Part shown: positions 11,953 to 23,034 of the stretch, in pieces
Numbering within the stretch: position 1 is the first letter of the stretch
How the letters are laid out: each line of letters starts with the position of its first letter
Source: Theobroma cacao
Lineage: Eukaryota; Streptophyta; Magnoliopsida; Malvales; Malvaceae
DNA: 64,000 bases
Assembly: GCF_000208745.1 (NCBI RefSeq)
Contig: NC_030857.1
Location: 1,616,188 to 1,680,187, forward strand
Reading direction: 5' to 3'
Position numbers and translations under genes: made by a program
Notes under the pieces: generated by a model
Told to the model about the DNA's origin: nothing
Database searches by the model: none
Seen by the model: the letters and a program-made list of their open reading frames with translations, nothing else

Positions 11953-14900
11953 CTAAGTATGTTTGCTTTTCCCTTCCTGGGGTTTGGTGTGGGTGGTCCT
12001 GAAAATAGGATAATAGTAGTCCAGATCCAGCTGTCTCATGATTTTCTTTGCCATCCAGAGATAGGAAGAGTGGCCCTCGATAAATTCAGTTGCATCAACC
12101 TGCAAATCCAACGATAATTCATTGTCTTTTAACATCAGTGCAATGGAAATTGAAAAGGAACTGAAAAAATAGAAAAGAAAAAAAGTCTGAGCACTTACAT
12201 TTTCAATCCCGTGAAGATCAACAGGTTGAATTCCAGCCAATCCCTTGGAAAGTATGCTGCAGATAGGAGACTGGAAAACTGTTTAGTAACATAGAAACAA
12301 AAAAGAGGAAGATACAAACAAGATCATGAATCATGATCATCCATGGAAGAAAATCCTAGTATTTCATTTACGCCACTATGAGGAGTCAAGTATTGACCAT
12401 TTCATGTAAGTTACCGAACGCTTGCTAAACATTTTCTTCTTGCATAATTATGGATAAGCAAAACAAAATTTTTTTTCCATAGGTCAATGGTGTAAGATTT
12501 TTCCTAAGATTCATCGATTCTTTGACATGATAATTAAGTATAGACCAGTCACTTGCCTGGCACGAAATATGATTCCAAGTGTCCAATCATTAGTACTGTA
12601 AACATTGACAAATCTTCCTGCCACCATCTGCAAACCAGGAGCAAATCTTATTAGTGCTATCTATGAAAGAAGAAAAGTTGAGAGAAGAAAATTAGTGCCA
12701 GAAAGCAATCAGAAATACCTTTCTGGCATCTTCCCAATTTTCATCGTGTATTGAGATTGGTGCTCCAAGGAGGACAACCCTTTCGACGAGTCCAGCTGCA
12801 GAAATACGGATGAATAGAAAAATTATCAAATAGTCAATTCAACCTACTAATAAAAATGATAAAAAGATGGTGATTGGTGATCTTGCCATTATCTCCTTCT
12901 GTTTCAGCCAGACACTGGAGACATTTAAAGATTACTCGGGCACCCAAGGCGAAACCAACGAGTGTCACTGGTCTGAAAAAAAGTATATATAAACCAAGGT
13001 CAAAACTCAACTACTGTTATGGGGCAAAAAGATCAGTTTTTACATGATCATAAATGTGACTACCTGTTCCCCTGCAATCCCTTTAGCAACACTTCAGCTA
13101 GTAGCTTTCCAGCTTTATCAGATCTGAGGCAATATATACCGAAGATCAGGAATTGGCAACTATGATGCAAAGACTCCAAGAATGCTTAAGGGAAAAACTG
13201 CAGAGAAGTCAGTGGCGTTGTTTGAAGACTAAGGGAAGAAGATGTTGGGCACTCAACGTTTTGTTGAACAAAAGTGAAGCGTGCATGCATTATATACATC
13301 TAATCAAATGTAGAACTTCTACCATCATCCATCTCAATTACACTAAGTTATCCATTCCAAAGAAGTAAAAGATAACCTGTCAACAGCAACCGCCCATACA
13401 TTGTCTATAAGGTTAGATGCGGTAACCAAAGCTACTGGCACAGCTAGTGCTGCTACTAGTGTACTTAATACAGTCAGCATGGCTCCTGCTTGCATTACGT
13501 CTAAAGCAATTCCTGCAAAAGGCGGCTAGTTTTCAAACAAAATACCTAGTCAGCTAGCAAAGATGGCTTACTAAGGTTAAAATAATACTTGAAGTAAGCC
13601 ACTTCTGTACTGAAATGTTCAGTGCAATCAGCTTCTCGGACTCCCACTTTAGCACATACCTAAGAATTTGAAACATTAATAAGATTACTACATCATCAAG
13701 ACAGAAAGAAAATAAAATATAGAAAGACCAAACACCAAATAAGTTGTTGGTTTTAAATTACATAGAAAGTAAAAACAGGAAGAACATTGAACATTGAAAA
13801 GACAAGGGAAATTAAGCACAAGTTCAGAAAAGCAAGAGTCAACCTTCGCTTGACAATGGAAACATAGGTACATAATCCAATATGCCTATTATGAAGAAAG
13901 AGGTAGAAACAGTAATACAAAAATAGAGGTTCTATTCCTCAAGGAAGATGGTTGATAAGTTTCTGACCTCTCCAAGTTATCATTGTGATCTTCCCAAGGT
14001 CTTAAAAAATCCTCTTCCTCAAAGACAATTCCAGAAACCAAAATTCCAACTGCTAGCCGCTAAAAAATGTAGTTATAAAAAATCAGCAAGTAAATTCATG
14101 AATTGAGCCAGTAAGAACGCAAACATGATAAAGAACCAACATTTAGTAAGTTATAAAGTAGCCTATTCTAAGCAGCCAAAAATGTAAAGATTTAAATAAA
14201 TGAATAAAAACTCACGCCTTGGTCATGATTCTTCCCAATTTGTTTGAATTCAAATTCATCAAGGTCTCCAGTTCTTTTAGCCATTTTACTTCCTGCAAGA
14301 CCAGCTCCAGCAGCTGGGATACGTACAGAGTAAGTTAGTGAGGAAAGTATCCACCAAACACATTACTTCGGTTACAAAGAAAAAAGTACTAAAAGAAATG
14401 CAAGTTGGTTAACATCATAACTAAATCTGCACTCTAGGCAGTAAATTGGTCTTATTTTACAGCATTCAATTGTTAAATTCTCTATTGTTTTAGCCCTTAA
14501 AAGTTATTATACGGAAAAATGACTGTTGATTGATAGTTTTGAGCTGTTTACTCTGCTCATCGTGTAAGTGTGAAACAAAGCTTTCTATGATATGTAAGCT
14601 TGTTTTATTGACAAATCAGTCAGGACACTGACAACGTTTTGTTTTACAGTCGTACTTCTAATGGTGTCTAGTGTTGAAGGGTTAGTCAAATCTAATAATT
14701 AAACCTTAGCAAGAAATGAAGGACCTTATCATGTCATTGAGTATTATGAAACTGTTACTAGTGTTACCATTTGTCCAAAAAAAATAAAAATGAATAACAC
14801 CCAAAGTCCTGCATTGTGCAGCTCAGTTATAAACACAAGTACCATAAGTTCTCATGAAAAAGCATCAAACATAAACAAAAATCATGTTCAACGCCCCATT

Positions 14901-16465
14901 GATCAATACCTCCAAATGATGCGGCAACAGTAACCGAACCAGCAACTGACCCTGTAGCACTCGCTGCTGCAGCAAACCCACCTCCAACTGCAGGAACAAT
15001 GCTGCCTAATGTAGGAGCCAGGGCACCTAATCCCTGTGCAATTGCTGGGGCAGCTAGGCCTGTTATGAAATTGGTCAACGGTGACTTTGCTTATACCATA
15101 AAAAAAGGGGGAAAATACTTGAGGAAGAAATATCTGCTATGTACAAACTGATGGATTCCATACCACCAGTAACGGCCAACAAAGTTCCTCCAGTTAAAGC
15201 AGCTGCACCGATCATGCCTTCCCGTTTCCAATCAGCTATCGTTTTCTTTTCAACTTCCTCTGCATCTTCCTTTATCAATGGAACCATGAGAGAGCAAGCA
15301 ACCATTATCTCTGTGGCTTCCTACAATATTAAAATTTTCTTATGGATAGATAGAAGGTTCAAATGCAGCAAACACATTATCACTAGCAGGAGTTGTTTAA
15401 AACCAAATGCCATTCACAACTGATGCTTAAAACTCACAAAGGGCTCTACGGAATAATGAGTAGTTTAAGCACACTAACCATTTTTACCCATTTGACATTG
15501 AGCCAAGTAGCTAGCAAACGCAGAGCCACACGGTGGCGAGCATCATAGCCCTTTGTTTGAGATGAGCTTTTTGATCCATTGTCACTGGCTTCAGCTACGC
15601 AAGCTGAAAGAAGCTCATAAAGAACCGTTACTTTCCTCTCCTCAGTAAGCAATTCTCCCTCTTCCATTGGTTTCTCAGAAACTCTACTTCCTAATCCATC
15701 AACCTCTTCTTCTTCATCGGATACATTGGAAGTAGTCCTTTGAATTCTTCCATTAGGATCCGTGTCTTCACCGATTAACTCTGTCTTGTGAAAGCCGTAT
15801 CTCCCGCGGCACTTAATTTCATAGTCACGACTCCTATCAATATCCTCAGAAACAACGAGAGAACTTTCTATACTAAGCATTGTAGCATCGACAGCCTTAA
15901 GTAAAGCAAGTTCCTTTTCTCGTCTTTCTTCAGAAGCTTCATCAGTTTCCTCTGAGAGTAATGTCAAGAACTGTAACAGAATCAATATCACGCTCAAAAA
16001 ATAAACTTGTTTCATAATTCCAAGATTTAGATATGAATTAGTAAGGGACATACTGATCCGACGTGATGCCTCGCTTGTGTTGATACTCCGGCGGTTTCTT
16101 TGAGCCCATCCCAAGCTTGATCTTCCACTCCCATCAACCTAAACATCCGTAAAAAAAAAAAATTGTTTCAAAAGAAAAAATCAGAGCCGACTGATTTGAA
16201 AAATGAACTTTTTAAATCAAAACTTTTCAGTAATAAACCTGAAGACGGGCAAAAGTAAACCGGAGTTCTCATGGATCCAGAGCTGGGGATGATCAGAGAC
16301 CGAAAGGGTTTTATGGGTGCTTGCGCCTTCACCAATCGGCTCGTCTTTCATTGAAACAAGGGCATTCGTAGGCCGTTTTTGGTGAACCTGAGAATGGTGA
16401 AGAGCCAGAGCGAACAAAGCCGATGCTGCGTACTTCTGCGTCGGTGAAAGAATCGATGTTTCCAT
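11953..16465 (-). CDS. TMCO4/DUF726-family membrane protein with alpha/beta-hydrolase fold
   Basis: Fifteen exons on the minus strand: 16465-16239, 16138-16054, 15970-15479, 15320-15164, 15059-14910, 14313-14216, 14059-13968, 13659-13589, 13512-13377, 13123-13064, 12972-12887, 12795-12719, 12627-12557, 12256-12199 and 12099-11953. They give 668 residues with continuous phase. After an acidic N-terminal half comes the family block WVKM|EATEIMVACSL. Gly/Ala-rich hydrophobic segments follow (GLAAPAIAQGLGALAPTLG and others), with RPWED, a further hydrophobic stretch, then the hydrolase-like part PVTLVGFALGARVIFKCL. Relatives are human TMCO4 and yeast Mil1; Mil1 is linked to AP-1 and Golgi/endosome traffic. 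The biochemical role is unknown. The usual nucleophile position reads Ala531 in GFALG. Introns after exons 11 and 13 begin with GC rather than GT. The family call is secure; enzyme activity is doubtful. Confidence 0.88.
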
Positions 16466-17266
16466 TGCTAACCAATATCGTTGATCTCACTACCCTAAGC
16501 CTAAGCCATTACAGATTTTGCAATTCGAAGGGGTCAGAGCTGGGAAAAGATTTTCGTGTTGAGTTTTTGCTTACCATTGGAAATTTGAACATGAAGACGA
16601 AGCTGATTGCATAACAAGACTTTTTCAAAAAACGCACCAAGTTTCGCGGGGGAAATGAAGCGGCTACTGCACGTGATGTCACTTGATTAATAGACTCCTG
16701 CATGGACTGGGCCCAAATTAGTTGTAGACTCGAGGGGGCCTATTGGGCTTTTTTATATCGCTTGGGTTTACATTCCATTGCGGATTTTAATTTAAGAGTA
16801 AATTTTTACAAAACCCATAGTCAAAGATGTAATTTCATTCCCTTTCTATATGTTTTGTCTTTTTTTCTTTTAAATTTTAAAAAAATTAAAATAAAAATTT
16901 TGATTTTAATATATTTTGTATTGTAATTTATTTATTTTATCAATACAACTATTCAATTTTTTTAATATAAAAATTTTTTAAAAATCATGAAGAATAAATT
17001 TTTACCATTGCTGCAGCTCATGTCCCTGAACACTTGAGGGATTAGAACTGTCAGAAGCTAATATCAGTGAAAAGAAGATAAATTGGGGTCTAAGCATACA
17101 CATTTTCAAGACTAAAAAGGTTTTTGCAGACAAAAACAAGACATTCAGAACCAAATAACCACTCTTTTGGAAGATTTAAAATGACCCAAGGCCACAGTTC
17201 AAACTCCTGTGCTCTCCGTGTACTACAAGCTCCTATCCTTGAAAAGCAGTAATCCTAACTTATGTT
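16466..17266. other. DUF726 promoter/5' UTR and 3' flank of the CCHC gene
   Basis: 16466 to about 16700 is the likely 5' UTR and promoter of the DUF726 gene. 16800-16990 is very AT-rich. About 17010-17266 is the probable 3' UTR of the minus-strand zinc-knuckle gene. No other gene seen. Confidence 0.5.
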
Positions 17267-19033
17267 TCAGTATCGACGGTATCCACGGTCGGCCAGCCTG
17301 CCGGATGGGCACTCGTATGCCATGTGTCCCCTGCCACCACAATTGTGGCAGATGATAGGGGCACCTCTGCATTCCCTGCTGATATGTCCCACTTGATTGC
17401 AGTTCCGGCAGACCACATCACGATAACCATTGTTCCGGCTGCCACCACCCCTATCAGAAAGAATATGGCCCTTTGGGCATTGCCGAGCGACATGGCCAGA
17501 TATGTTGCACAAGTTGCAAACAGGATCACTGTGACAATCACGAGCTAGATGACCCGTTTTCCGGCAGTTCTTGCATGCTTTATCATTTGTGCAGTCAGCA
17601 GCTAGATGCCCTGGCCTAAAGCAGTTGTTGCAGAGTCTCATGTCTCCGGATTGCATTTGGGGATTGGGGCAGTCTCTGGCACGGTGTCCAGTCTTGCAAC
17701 ATGAGTGGCAGATGCCCTCATTGGGACAGTGACTGGCCACATGCCCTGGCTCTCGACAATTCCAACATTGTGCCTGTGTAGTGCACTCGGATGCAATGTG
17801 CCTGAAAAGCAATTGTTAGGAAGCAAACAGGCACAAACAAAGGAAGCGATTAGTTAGTAATGCAACAAAAATTATCATTACCCAGGAAGACCACAGTTAT
17901 TGCAAACAGAAACATTAATGCATTCTCTTGCAAAATGACCAGGCCGCTTGCAGTTGTTGCACAGATTGCCTTGGCTGGAGATAAATTTAAAGACACAAAA
18001 AGGCATTTATTAGAAAATTAATAAAAAAATTAATGTTAATCCAAATGTACAGAATGAGTATACTGGTAATGTATAAAAGAATGTTGTGGTCTAACAGACA
18101 CTAACACATTGGAACCAAAATATCATCTCAGATTTAAAATTTATAAACTCATCACATAGCCAATGAAAGAGAAAACTAAACTCTGGTTGTCCTATCAGTA
18201 TCCCTTTCTTCATATTTCTTCTTGTAAAACAAATAATCTTAAGCAACCATAAATACCACCTAGAGTCTTAGCAATAATGCAGTGTGCCATTAGAATCATA
18301 TGAGAATGCTTCATTTATAGCCTACTGACTTTCATCCTATTCAAATTGAGCACACTCGTTGCATACCCCATGCAATCAGGCCTCAAGTCATTTATACAGA
18401 GCACCTAAGTATTTGTGGCAGCTAACTATTAGAATTTTGCTCTACAACTACCAACAATAAGTTAGTAACCGAAGATATTTGGCTTCAATCTCTCTAGGAT
18501 GACGAGAAACTTAGGAGTTATTCTCAGGTGCAAAAGCAGGGTATAAAGACAGAATTAACTCAAGGAGGAAGCTTGTCTGCTGCTTGTGCAAGGAGACATT
18601 AAATGATCATTTCAAAACTCTAAAAAAGGCAAAATGTTAGAATTGAAATGTATAAATTCTATTACAACCAAAAATGCACAACTTCTTACAGATTATCTAT
18701 CTCTATAATTTATTTATGTAGCGATCTAGCTCTAAAGTTAAGGCCTAAGAAAACTTAAAGATATGCTTCCTATTGCTGGCATATAAGAATCCCTTCCTGT
18801 TAAAATATTACTTTTGTTTTTTCAGTCTTCCTTCCCTTTCTGTTAAAACAAAATACTGGGAAAAAGTAAATCACTAGATAACCAAATAACCTGAAGCCAT
18901 GACGCGACTCCCTCCTAAACGAAGCATCTCGGTGTGAAAATCGGTGAGATCGAATCCTGCGATCTCGTGGGCTCCTGCTTCTACTTCGACTCAGGCCTCT
19001 GCTCCTGCTACTGCTTCTGCTGCGAGAACTCAT
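17267..19033 (-). CDS. CCHC zinc-knuckle nucleic-acid-binding protein with RS-like N terminus
   Basis: Coding exons 19033-18891, 17974-17882 and 17801-17267 give 256 residues. The first ~40 residues are Ser/Arg-rich ([13 protein letters not shown]), followed by a conserved basic stretch ([17 protein letters not shown]). Nine CX2CX4HX4C knuckles follow, from [14 protein letters not shown] to [14 protein letters not shown], ending in RRY. The architecture matches plant CCHC proteins related to CNBP/Gis2, which bind single-stranded nucleic acids and affect mRNA translation or RNA handling; a cytoplasmic or nuclear RNA-binding role is inferred. The start is the ATG opening the RS block. An upstream in-frame extension crosses a likely acceptor (ATTAG at about 19046) of a 5' UTR intron running to a GTAAGT donor near 20640, with the first non-coding exon beyond it. 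That ~1.6 kb leader intron contains a duplicated TA array. Confidence 0.9.
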
Positions 19034-19046
19034 GTTCAAACCTTCT

Positions 19047-20072
19047 AATAGACACACCAACCAGCACAAATCTACTAATTAACACCCCACCACCAACAAA
19101 GCTGCACTTCCCCTGTCAACATTATCACACACCCAAAGATTATCTTCATTGGTCCATCTTATACTTCTACCCTAACCTTCAAACAGAAACGCGTAGTTCC
19201 ATGCACGACATTCAAATACTTGCCCAAGACCCACCTATTAAAGTTAATTGACCATAACCCATACCAAGTAAAACTTAAAATGAGATTTCTTCAACATCCT
19301 CCGAGGTGATAAAAAATTACCCTGTATTTACTTTGAAAGCCACATTTTACACAATATTACAAACAAAACTCCAACGACACACAAATTATCCCACAAAGAA
19401 AGCAAACCTCTTCCATCAATCAGATGGATCCCTTAGTATACACCATTTATCAAAATCTTTTTACCAAGAAATCTGAATCGAATTTCATCTTCACGTTAGC
19501 TGGTTCCCCAATTTACTGTCTTCCTTTACAAGTTGGAAAGATATGGACTAGACGAGAAATTATAGAAAGCTGTCTAGTTTTAAAAGAGAAGGAAATATCC
19601 GCAGAAACCTGAAACTGCCCTCATGTGTTTCTTTTGTATTTTAGTACAAGCATTTATTTCAAATATAAGTTCTAGCAATCAAGATTACATACTACAATAG
19701 AAGCCTTCCGCCCTAATAGCAGAAGTTCTCCAATCTACAGTATACTCATGGATATACAATGGCAGGCACCTGGCCTTCCCTAAATTATAAACTGCTTGCC
19801 ATATGACGATAACTATCATCTGATCCAAATTCATGCAAATGCTTTTGGATGAAACACAGAATCACCTACCATATGTTTCAATTAACTTCCTTAATCTCAA
19901 AATCCTTTAAAAAAAGGAAGGATCACAAGACACTTCCAAAGAGTTAGGTGTCACGGACTGGCGAAGCCAAGAAGATGGCAGGTGATGATGGCTGTCACCC
20001 CTCAATTTTTAATATTCTTTATTATTATATGTATAAAACTTAATATATATATATATATATATATATATAANC

Positions 20073-20106
<34 letters not shown>

Positions 20107-20640
20107 ATGATTACCCTACTAATTACACTTTAACCACCCCTCATGCAAAATCTTGAATTCGTCCTTATGGCATCTACTCTTTCATCACAACTATAGTCAA
20201 CCTAGCACACTTTCAATACATCAATGAATTTGCAAATTATTGAGGAAAGGAACAAAAGTTAATGCCAAACTGATATAGCAACTTGATCAGCCTAAATACT
20301 CCACACTTATGAACTATGGAAACCGTGTTAAATAAATTTTGAAACTCGATCGAATATAAGACAACACTGACAAACCTTAGCACAAAGGAACAAATCTTTT
20401 TCCCGTTCAAAATCCTTCCTTTGTAGCATTAAACATTCCTTGCAACCCTATAGATTAAACATCAATGTTTCAACAACGAAAGCAAATCCACTAACGAACT
20501 AAAAAGAAATTAAAAAAAAAAAAAAAACAACGATTGCAGGAAATGGATCTAATCCAGAAAAGCGATGCCATGGAACGGATCAGAAGCCAATTACCAGAAC
20601 AACACAAAGGAAACGAAGGATTAAGTGGTTTCGAACTTAC
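19047..20640 (-). other. Probable 5' UTR intron of the CCHC gene
   Basis: On the minus strand a GTAAGTTCG donor at about 20640 and an ATTAG acceptor about 13 bases before the start codon bound this stretch. It contains no convincing coding sequence. A long leader intron is common in plant RNA-binding-protein genes. RNA evidence would be needed to confirm the exact ends. Confidence 0.45.
20041..20104. repeat. Duplicated (TA)n array with one N
   Basis: Two near-identical units (CTTAA followed by about 12 TA repeats) lie in tandem, with the N at 20071 exactly at their junction. This is either a true local duplication or an assembly join inside a microsatellite. Confidence 0.85.
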
Positions 20641-21260
20641 AGTCGTCGACGGAGCTTTGATGCAGATGTGATGCCCGTGCGAGCCCCGAGATATCCTTTT
20701 CTCCGATGGAGGGAGGGTGCTTGCTTCAGTTTGCAGATTAGGATCTCTGATAGGCTACAATTAAAGAGATCGAGGCTTGTCCTAATCTTTTGAACATTGG
20801 ACACGTGGCACTCAGGTTAAGATGTTACTGTTTAATGTTTTCGGTTGCCCGCCTACGGTCATTGCTACGTCGGATATAGGACCCACTTACGACGGCGGTC
20901 CCCCGCTAATTTCTTTCATTTTTTATTTTATTTTTGCAGTTAATGCTTCGGATTAAGTGATTAATTAGCCATTTAAACCGGTTTAATGCCTTTAACTAAG
21001 ATTAGCTAGATGCTGTTTTCCGTAAAGTTACATAAATAAAATTGATAAAGTTATATGCTGATTTTGACCTTGTTTCATAAAATCTTTGTAATTAAAAACT
21101 TTGTACATGATTCTTTATCTTTATTCGAGATTTATTATTAAAAAAAAAGAACATTTGCATAATAATCATAGAAGGGTTTAAGATTATTTAAAAGAATTAC
21201 TATTACGATGGAGCAAACGCCAGCAGATTTCTGGAAATGAGTAAGCTGCAGAACTGTTGT
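20641..21260. other. CCHC gene leader/promoter and 3' flank of the small-peptide gene
   Basis: About 20641-20760 is likely the non-coding first exon of the CCHC gene, with promoter DNA following. About 21000-21260 is AT-rich and includes the likely 3' UTR of the next minus-strand gene. No other gene seen. Confidence 0.45.
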
Positions 21261-21683
21261 TCAATGAAATGGGCCTGCATGGTTAGGTCGACGACGTCGT
21301 CTTCGGGCGGGAAAATGGGTAATCAGTCCGGAAATGATTTTGGAAGAGAAGTGGCGACTGTCTTTTGCATGGGGAACGGGGGAAGCACGCACTCCTCCGC
21401 CGCCTGATCTCGGGGTGGGATTCCAAACACCGTAATCCTCTTGGTCTTGGATGATGACTTTCTGACGATGATCCTGCTGCAGGTAGCTAATTTCCTTATC
21501 ACCTGATCCCTGCTGCTTCTTTCTCTCAACCGGGTGGAAGAGAAGATCAGATGCTGGTGATGATGATGATAACGGCGACGATGGTGACGATGTTTCTGTT
21601 GCTATCATGGGCATTAATGTCATTATAACCATCCCTGTCACACCAAAAATGTGCATGACTGACCTCTCACTCAAGCTTGACAT
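21261..21683 (-). CDS. Candidate secreted small-peptide precursor (DY-type, CIF-like)
   Basis: A single exon encodes 140 residues from the ATG at 21683. The frame is open a further 10 codons, but no ATG lies there, and a TATA element at 21720-21726 places the transcription start inside that stretch. An N-terminal hydrophobic segment (about residues 10-28, HIFGVTGMVIMTLMPMIA) looks like a signal peptide. A Ser/Pro-rich variable pro-region follows. Residues 83-105 then begin EDYGVWNPTPR, pass a GGGG spacer and end SPVPH. An acidic residue before Tyr (sulfation site), Pro pairs and a terminal P-x-P-H/N resemble the CIF family, ligands of GSO1/SGN3 receptors. Unusually, 35 basic residues, including six Arg in a row, follow the motif. 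Family assignment is inference; a plain hypothetical secreted protein is the alternative. Confidence 0.55.
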   Translation of the reverse strand: MSSLSERSVMHIFGVTGMVIMTLMPMIATETSSPSSPLSSSSPASDLLFHPVERKKQQGSGDKEISYLQQDHRQKVIIQDQEDYGVWNPTPRSGGGGVRASPVPHAKDSRHFSSKIISGLITHFPARRRRRRPNHAGPFH

Positions 21684-21719
21684 GCTTATCTTGTGCTTTG
21701 GAGTTTGCACCACTTGACC

Positions 21720-21726
21720 TATATAT
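21720..21726 (-). promoter_or_regulatory. TATA element of the small-peptide gene
   Basis: ATATATA on the minus strand lies 37 bp upstream of the ATG at 21683. It supports that start over the upstream non-ATG extension. Confidence 0.6.
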
Positions 21727-22962
21727 CTTAAAACCTTTAAACTGCAGGTTGTAGCGACGGTACAGTTCGGGAATCTGACTCGCTAGACAGAACGAGTAGT
21801 CGTCATTAATATTTTTTTATTTAATTACAATTAATCACATAATTAAATTCATCTTATGTAACACGCAGAAAGAATATTAACGCTCTATAACGCACGTACG
21901 GCAACTGTCTTAAACTACCACGAGATGTTTACACCTGTCAAAATAGAGTTTTGTCCAATTAATGTCGGTCCGACTGTACCAGGTAGCAGTGCTTGAATTA
22001 AACTGAACTTCCTAGCTCATGCCCAACAGATGACAGGTCATGGTTTTTGCATGTACTTGAATTGAAGCTAACTCTTTTTAGATCGAAAGTGTTGTGACGA
22101 AATGAAAAGGTCATGGTTTAATCTATGTACTATGTTTTGCCACAAGGATGAAAACTAGTGAATACGAGGCAGTATGTTTAATTGATGATAGAGCAATTAA
22201 AACAAGGTACCGTACTTGTCTTCACTTTTACTCAATATATGGGAATAATTTGTTATACATATTTTTTTATTAAAAAATAGAGATTCGAATACATATTCTT
22301 TAAATAAGAAATAATGTATTAACTGATGAATTAAATATTTAGGTACAATTTACCATAGTGCTTGTATACAATTTCATCTCTTGTGTCTTATATTAAATAA
22401 TCAAACTATGTTGATGCATATAGAATGGAGCGATGCTAATTTCAGTTACTTGCAATTGCTTTGATACCTATGCGTAGGGATGTAAATTTAATTAGTTTCA
22501 AATTTTTTAAAATCAAATTAATAGAAATTTATTTTTAGTAAATTTTTAATAATTTTTAGTAACATTTTATAGAAAAAAAAGTACTCATCTCCACATTTTA
22601 ATCAAGATAAATTCAACTTATAAAGATTTTATTTTTAAAAATATTGAAATATTTAATATTTAAAAGCATACTATTATTAATGGGTTTATCCGATCAATTC
22701 GATTATAAATTTTGAATATATAAAAACCAATCCGATAAATAAAAACAATCAATGTTTTTAATTGATTTAAGATGAAAATCAAAATAATCGAATCAAATTA
22801 ATCACATTCGACAGATTGGATCCATAAATTATTTCAATTTCAACTCAATGCGGATGAAATGGCCCAGATCAAGGTTCTATTTCTTTATGGGCCTACTACA
22901 ATCGAATCGATTGGGCTACTCTACCGCTAGCCTTTCAAAGGCTTAAAAAAAAAAAAACATAT
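21727..22962. other. AT-rich intergenic region
   Basis: Promoter DNA of the small-peptide gene, then strongly AT-rich sequence. Around 22680-22810 there are repeated degenerate words (AATCAAA, CGATTA, GATTTAA) in both orientations, like an old foldback element. No gene seen. A run of A at about 22945-22957 serves as the Pol III terminator of the tRNA. Confidence 0.5.
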
Positions 22963-23034
22963 TCCGTTGCCGGGACTTGAACCCGGGTCTCTCGGGTGAG
23001 AGCCGAGTATCCTAACCAACTAGACTACAACGGA
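22963..23034 (-). tRNA. tRNA-Glu (anticodon CTC)
   Basis: A 72-nt cloverleaf on the minus strand. The acceptor arms TCCGTTG and CAACGGA pair perfectly. The D-arm region contains the A-box TAGTCTAGTTGGTTAGGA, the anticodon loop reads CTCTCAC with CTC in place, and the T arm carries the B-box GGTTCAAGTCC. No intron. The adjoining run of 13 A on the plus strand is a Pol III T-stretch terminator on the minus strand. It is nearly identical to the second tRNA-Glu at 38976-39047. Confidence 0.97.

Noticed and set aside
21684..21713. Ten-codon upstream extension of the small-peptide precursor
   Set aside because: The first codon is GTG, no ATG lies in it, and it adjoins the TATA element.
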